Part shown: positions 60,473-64,000 of the stretch, piece after piece
Layout: each line of letters opens with the position of its first letter
Position numbering within the stretch: position 1 is the first letter of the stretch
NCBI RefSeq assembly: GCF_965363235.1
Contig: NC_134843.1
Coordinates: forward strand, 91,049,795 to 91,113,794
Direction: 5' to 3'
Source of the DNA: Mytilus galloprovincialis
Taxonomy: Eukaryota > Mollusca > Bivalvia > Mytilida > Mytilidae
DNA: 64,000 nucleotides
Position numbers and translations under genes: made by a program
Notes under the pieces: generated by a model
The model's database searches: none
What the model was told of the DNA's origin: nothing
What the model saw: the letters and a program-made list of their open reading frames with translations, nothing else

Positions 60473-61675
60473 TTACTTTTTATCTATAATTGCTGTATAC
60501 TTACTCAAGTTAGTAACTAAGTTAAGAGGCACTTTCACACAATCACAAGAAAGTGAACACATACTGTCAACAAACTGTTCCACAGATTTCGCTAAATCAT
60601 TTCCATCATCTACAGTTATAGTATATTTAAAATTATGTTTAGATGAACTATCTGCTAAAAATCTTTTGTGATGCTCGACTTGAGAAATAATCTTTTCTGC
60701 TTCAATCATCACTTGTACGTTTGTTGCTTTTCCAATACTGGTATCAATGACTTGTTTTTGATTGTCAATGGATTTTCTATGATTTTCACATGCAATCATC
60801 TGTGTTTCGACGGTATCCTTTCTTTCGTCAAATATTTTTGCGAGTTGAGTTTTCCTTGTGATTTCTAAGTCTTTTACTTTTGCAATAAGACTGCTACACG
60901 TATTCTCTATAGACTTAAGCTTACATTTATATTGAGTTTCTATATCTTTAAAACATTGTGAAAAGTGATGTGATAGTGTATCAATATCATCTGAAACATT
61001 TTTCAGATCAATTTGAAGGCAATCAAATTTTACTGAAGAGCAATAAATTTTAGCGGCCTCCTCCACTGGAATAATGTTATTCCCGGCACACGTTCTGTGA
61101 TCATTTATAAGACACAGTAAGCAACATGGAACACTATGGGTACTGCAGAATAGTTTAAATTTTTTTGAATGTTTTGTGCAAATATTTTTGAATGCCTTGG
61201 GTAGAATGTTGTCATCTGGTAGTTGTGATACTGGTATGATGTGATGATCATATGTAGCTTTATTTGCTCTATGATATTTTTGGCAGGTATCACAAAGAGT
61301 ATCCGAGCAGTCAATGCAGATAACTGAGGCATTTGATGTGATATCGAGTCTCTCACATGACATGCATGGCTTTTCCTGTCTTGAGATCTTTTCTTTTTCT
61401 AATAAACCGATTATAAGGAAATTTGCAGGTATCTCATCTACAAATTCCTTTGGTGTGCACTCTTTTTTTGGTAGCTGAACTGTTGTTCGGCAGACTGGAC
61501 AGTTAAGATGATCCTTCCCGTCCAATTTTTCCAGTATTGAAGTAACGTACGTCAAAATACAATCCTCACAGAAAGTATGTAAGCATGGAAGATATTTTGG
61601 TTTTGTGTATCTTTCTAGACAAATTGGACAATTCATAATATCTTTTGTTGTTTGCGACTCAGCACATTCTGCCAT
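60473..61675 (-). CDS. TRIM-family RING/B-box protein
   Basis: Probable E3 ubiquitin ligase. The single open frame is 400 residues with a good start context (aagATGG). The RING finger (C16xxC19 ... C31xH33 ... C59xxC62) coordinates zinc and should bind an E2 enzyme. A first B-box is at about 104-145, a second at about 166-203 (CTKHSKKFKLFC...), and a coiled coil at about 225-350. No NHL, SPRY or other C-terminal domain follows before the stop. A strong splice donor (A|GTAAGT at 60505/60504) lies ten codons before the stop, so the real transcript may splice to a C-terminal exon to the left. Bivalves have large TRIM expansions, often linked to immunity; a specific family member cannot be named. 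Confidence 0.85.
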   Translation of the reverse strand: MAECAESQTTKDIMNCPICLERYTKPKYLPCLHTFCEDCILTYVTSILEKLDGKDHLNCPVCRTTVQLPKKECTPKEFVDEIPANFLIIGLLEKEKISRQEKPCMSCERLDITSNASVICIDCSDTLCDTCQKYHRANKATYDHHIIPVSQLPDDNILPKAFKNICTKHSKKFKLFCSTHSVPCCLLCLINDHRTCAGNNIIPVEEAAKIYCSSVKFDCLQIDLKNVSDDIDTLSHHFSQCFKDIETQYKCKLKSIENTCSSLIAKVKDLEITRKTQLAKIFDERKDTVETQMIACENHRKSIDNQKQVIDTSIGKATNVQVMIEAEKIISQVEHHKRFLADSSSKHNFKYTITVDDGNDLAKSVEQFVDSMCSLSCDCVKVPLNLVTNLSKYTAIIDKK

Positions 61676-64000
61676 CTTGTAAAATTCTAATTTTGCCTTC
61701 AGCTATGATAGTTAATGTATTTGATTTTTATTGATGAAAGAATCTGAAAAAGAAAGTACTAGCATTGCCATTCATTTATAGATTGTTTTTGAATTTTTTA
61801 CAAATTAATTGACAATTTAATATAAGGTCATATTAAAATAAGTTCACATGTGGAAATGTGAAGTTTTGTTCTCACCCGACCCCATTATCAATTTCTAAAT
61901 GTATACACAATATGAGGCTGCCTTAACAGCATCTGTTTAACCATTTGTTTTAAATTGGAAGGATAGATCTATTCAACATTGTCACATTTGTATCATTAGG
62001 TTAAATGAAATCATGTATACAGGGGAACGTAAATTTCAGGCATTCAATGACAGCTTCTTCTTCATGAGAAGCTCCTGTATTAAGTTGTCCTCATAGAAAA
62101 AAATAATAAGTCGGCCAGAAGTGAAGCACATATGGTTCCCATGAGATTGACGATTGTGTGCTAAAACAAGTCATCCTAACGTAACACATAATCTTGTTGT
62201 CAACTAAGAAATCTAGAAATCAAACATCTTGATAATCAGTTTCAGAGATTTTGTTTTGGTAGCAGAGAGGGCTTTTATGATTATCGTTTTTCTAAAAACA
62301 GAGTATTAGTTTCTTTTTAGTCACTTTTTTTTAAAACTTATTCTTTCAATTTGTCTGTTAGTTTGAATTGGTGTATTATACACGTGTACAGGTAAAAAAA
62401 GTCAAAATGTTGTTATACTATCACAAGAGGAAATATATATAGATTGTATGTACTCAAAATTATCTTGTAATTTTTAAGTGTCCTCATCTAACACATTTAT
62501 TTGTGAAGTTTCTGGATTCAGGGTTAAAAGTTTTTTTTCTAAAAAATAGTTATCTTCTTTTCCCTGCCCATCCTTTTTGTCCCTCTTTCAACCCTGTCAA
62601 AAACTGACATATCGTGATCATAGGTTTTTACTAAATTCACCCCATTGGAAGAAAAAACAGAAAATTCACAGAGGAACTTCAGTTATCAATATTGTCAAAA
62701 AGTTCTATACACGATGATAAAAAATTGTCTTTCTAAAGTGTTTCAATGGACTGTTTATGTGCATACAAGACTGTTTTGTTTGCCACTTGATCCGCGTTTA
62801 GGGAGTATTTGTTTGTAAAGAATCCTCAAACTACTATTCCCCTCGAGTGTTTACCACTATGCCTAGAAGTGTTTGCCGATCAGAATTATTAAATTATTCT
62901 TTTTGTGGTGGTCAAATTTTCCAGGCGATCGAATGCAGAGTCCCGTCTTTTACACAATTTTTGTCCTAGGACCAAATGATGTTTATTGGTAGAAAGACTG
63001 CATTGGATCAACCCTTCTAAGTTTGGTCAATGAAGAAGAAAAATAAGAATTAAATTTAAAACTATGTTCACCAAAGATCAAAGACACTGTGGTTATGTAT
63101 GTTTATCAACACGGATCTAATTGTGAGATTATATAGTACCTTCCATATATTCTATTCTTGACCTGGTGTATCCAGAAGAGATGATGGAAATGAAAACATA
63201 GAACCAAAGATGAAAGAAAAGTAACAGGCAGACAATGTCGTCATTAAAACAAAAGTGATGAGTATTATGACAAAAACTCTCCGAACTCAAGTATATAAAT
63301 ATTCGAATTATAACCTGTATGACGTAAACTTCACTCTGATTGAAATTTTAAACAAACTAAATAAAAATGCATTGTTTTATTTTCAGTTTTCATTTTGGAA
63401 TTTAGTTTAGTTCATAATTTGTATAAAGTAAAATAAAAATAAAAAACGATGAACTTCGATAAAAATTCAATACGGAAAGTCCCTAATTAAATGGCAAAAT
63501 CAAAAGCTCAAACACATCAATTGAATCATTTTGTCCATTGATTGATTGATTGGTTACATTGCTTTACGCCGCTTTAGCACAAAACAGGCTATCAAAAAAT
63601 AAAGTTTAGTGGTTGCCATTTGTTAATGTCTTTTATATATATATTTTTTTGTCAAATGTATCTTATAAGTTAGACAGTTAGTTTTCTCAGTTGAATCATA
63701 TCTGGGCCATTTTTAACCGATTATTTGGTATGCGTTTTTCTGTTTGTTGAAGGCCGTATATGATTTTATATATCCACTTCATTTGAACTTTGTCGTATAG
63801 TTGTCTCATTGATATGTTGATGAATATCTATTTTCTTTTAAATTTTTTTTTTGTGTCGAAAAAATGTAAACAAAGATCAGACAACTTCACTTTTGTTCAC
63901 TTTGATTTTGTAGTTTCTAGTAATACAAAGATGATTCTATGATCCTTTTACTTTCTATTCGACGAGAGCGACTGTTTCTAACCCAGTGTTAATGTGTAAA
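61676..64000. other. Upstream of TRIM gene; no gene seen
   Basis: AT-rich. Contains mussel-type repeat pieces at about 63470-63530 and 63750-63830. A TRIM promoter or 5' UTR exon may be here, but nothing in the sequence fixes one. Confidence 0.5.

Overview
The window looks like nuclear DNA of a marine mussel (Mytilus or a close bivalve). It is AT-rich and intron-rich, has metazoan GT-AG splice sites, and carries short dispersed repeats that I recognise from memory as typical of Mytilus. This assignment is an inference; no search was run.

Layout. Positions 1-18407 and 26036-48413 are two arms of one very large inverted repeat that runs off the left edge; base 1 pairs with base 48413. Each arm carries the 3' end of a RANBP2/Nup358-like nucleoporin gene: plus strand on the left (last coding base 6357), minus strand on the right (last coding base 41973). 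The two genes point towards each other. Over three exons (428 bp) the arms differ at 10 sites, 7 of them synonymous. The 7.6-kb spacer (18408-26035) holds a 5'-truncated and then an apparently full-length copy, head to tail, of a non-LTR retrotransposon with a restriction-like endonuclease. Next to them is a rearranged third fragment of the RANBP2 3' region with one orphan last exon.

The arms act as mutual 'empty sites', so insertion boundaries and target-site duplications can be read directly. Left-arm insertions: a tRNA-type SINE (11151-11486), a TGTA-flanked MITE (12959-13426) and a TTAA-flanked fold-back MITE (15317-16024). Right-arm insertions: a 2.55-kb element with 90-bp terminal inverted repeats and a 5-bp duplication (32572-35122) and a probable solo LTR (37868-38928). 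The right arm also carries expansions of 37-bp, 72-bp and ~168-bp tandem repeats. Both arms share an older PIF/Harbinger derivative, an old LINE 3' end, and hammerhead-ribozyme-like motifs; one of these, at 15243-15286 minus strand, has an intact catalytic core.

To the right of the palindrome the minus-strand RANBP2-like gene continues upstream to 55034. Ten exons give an uninterrupted 911-residue C-terminal part: zinc finger, FG-type linker and three Ran-binding domains. One intron holds an internally deleted BEL/Pao LTR retrotransposon (49264-52219). Further right are hairpin elements (57099-57301), a Penelope-like element fragment between perfect 465-bp inverted repeats (58283-59815), and a TRIM-type RING/B-box gene (61675-60473, minus strand). 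The last 2.3 kb holds no gene I can recognise.

Only three kinds of host protein evidence are strong: the two RANBP2-like genes and the TRIM gene. Nearly everything else is mobile or repetitive DNA.
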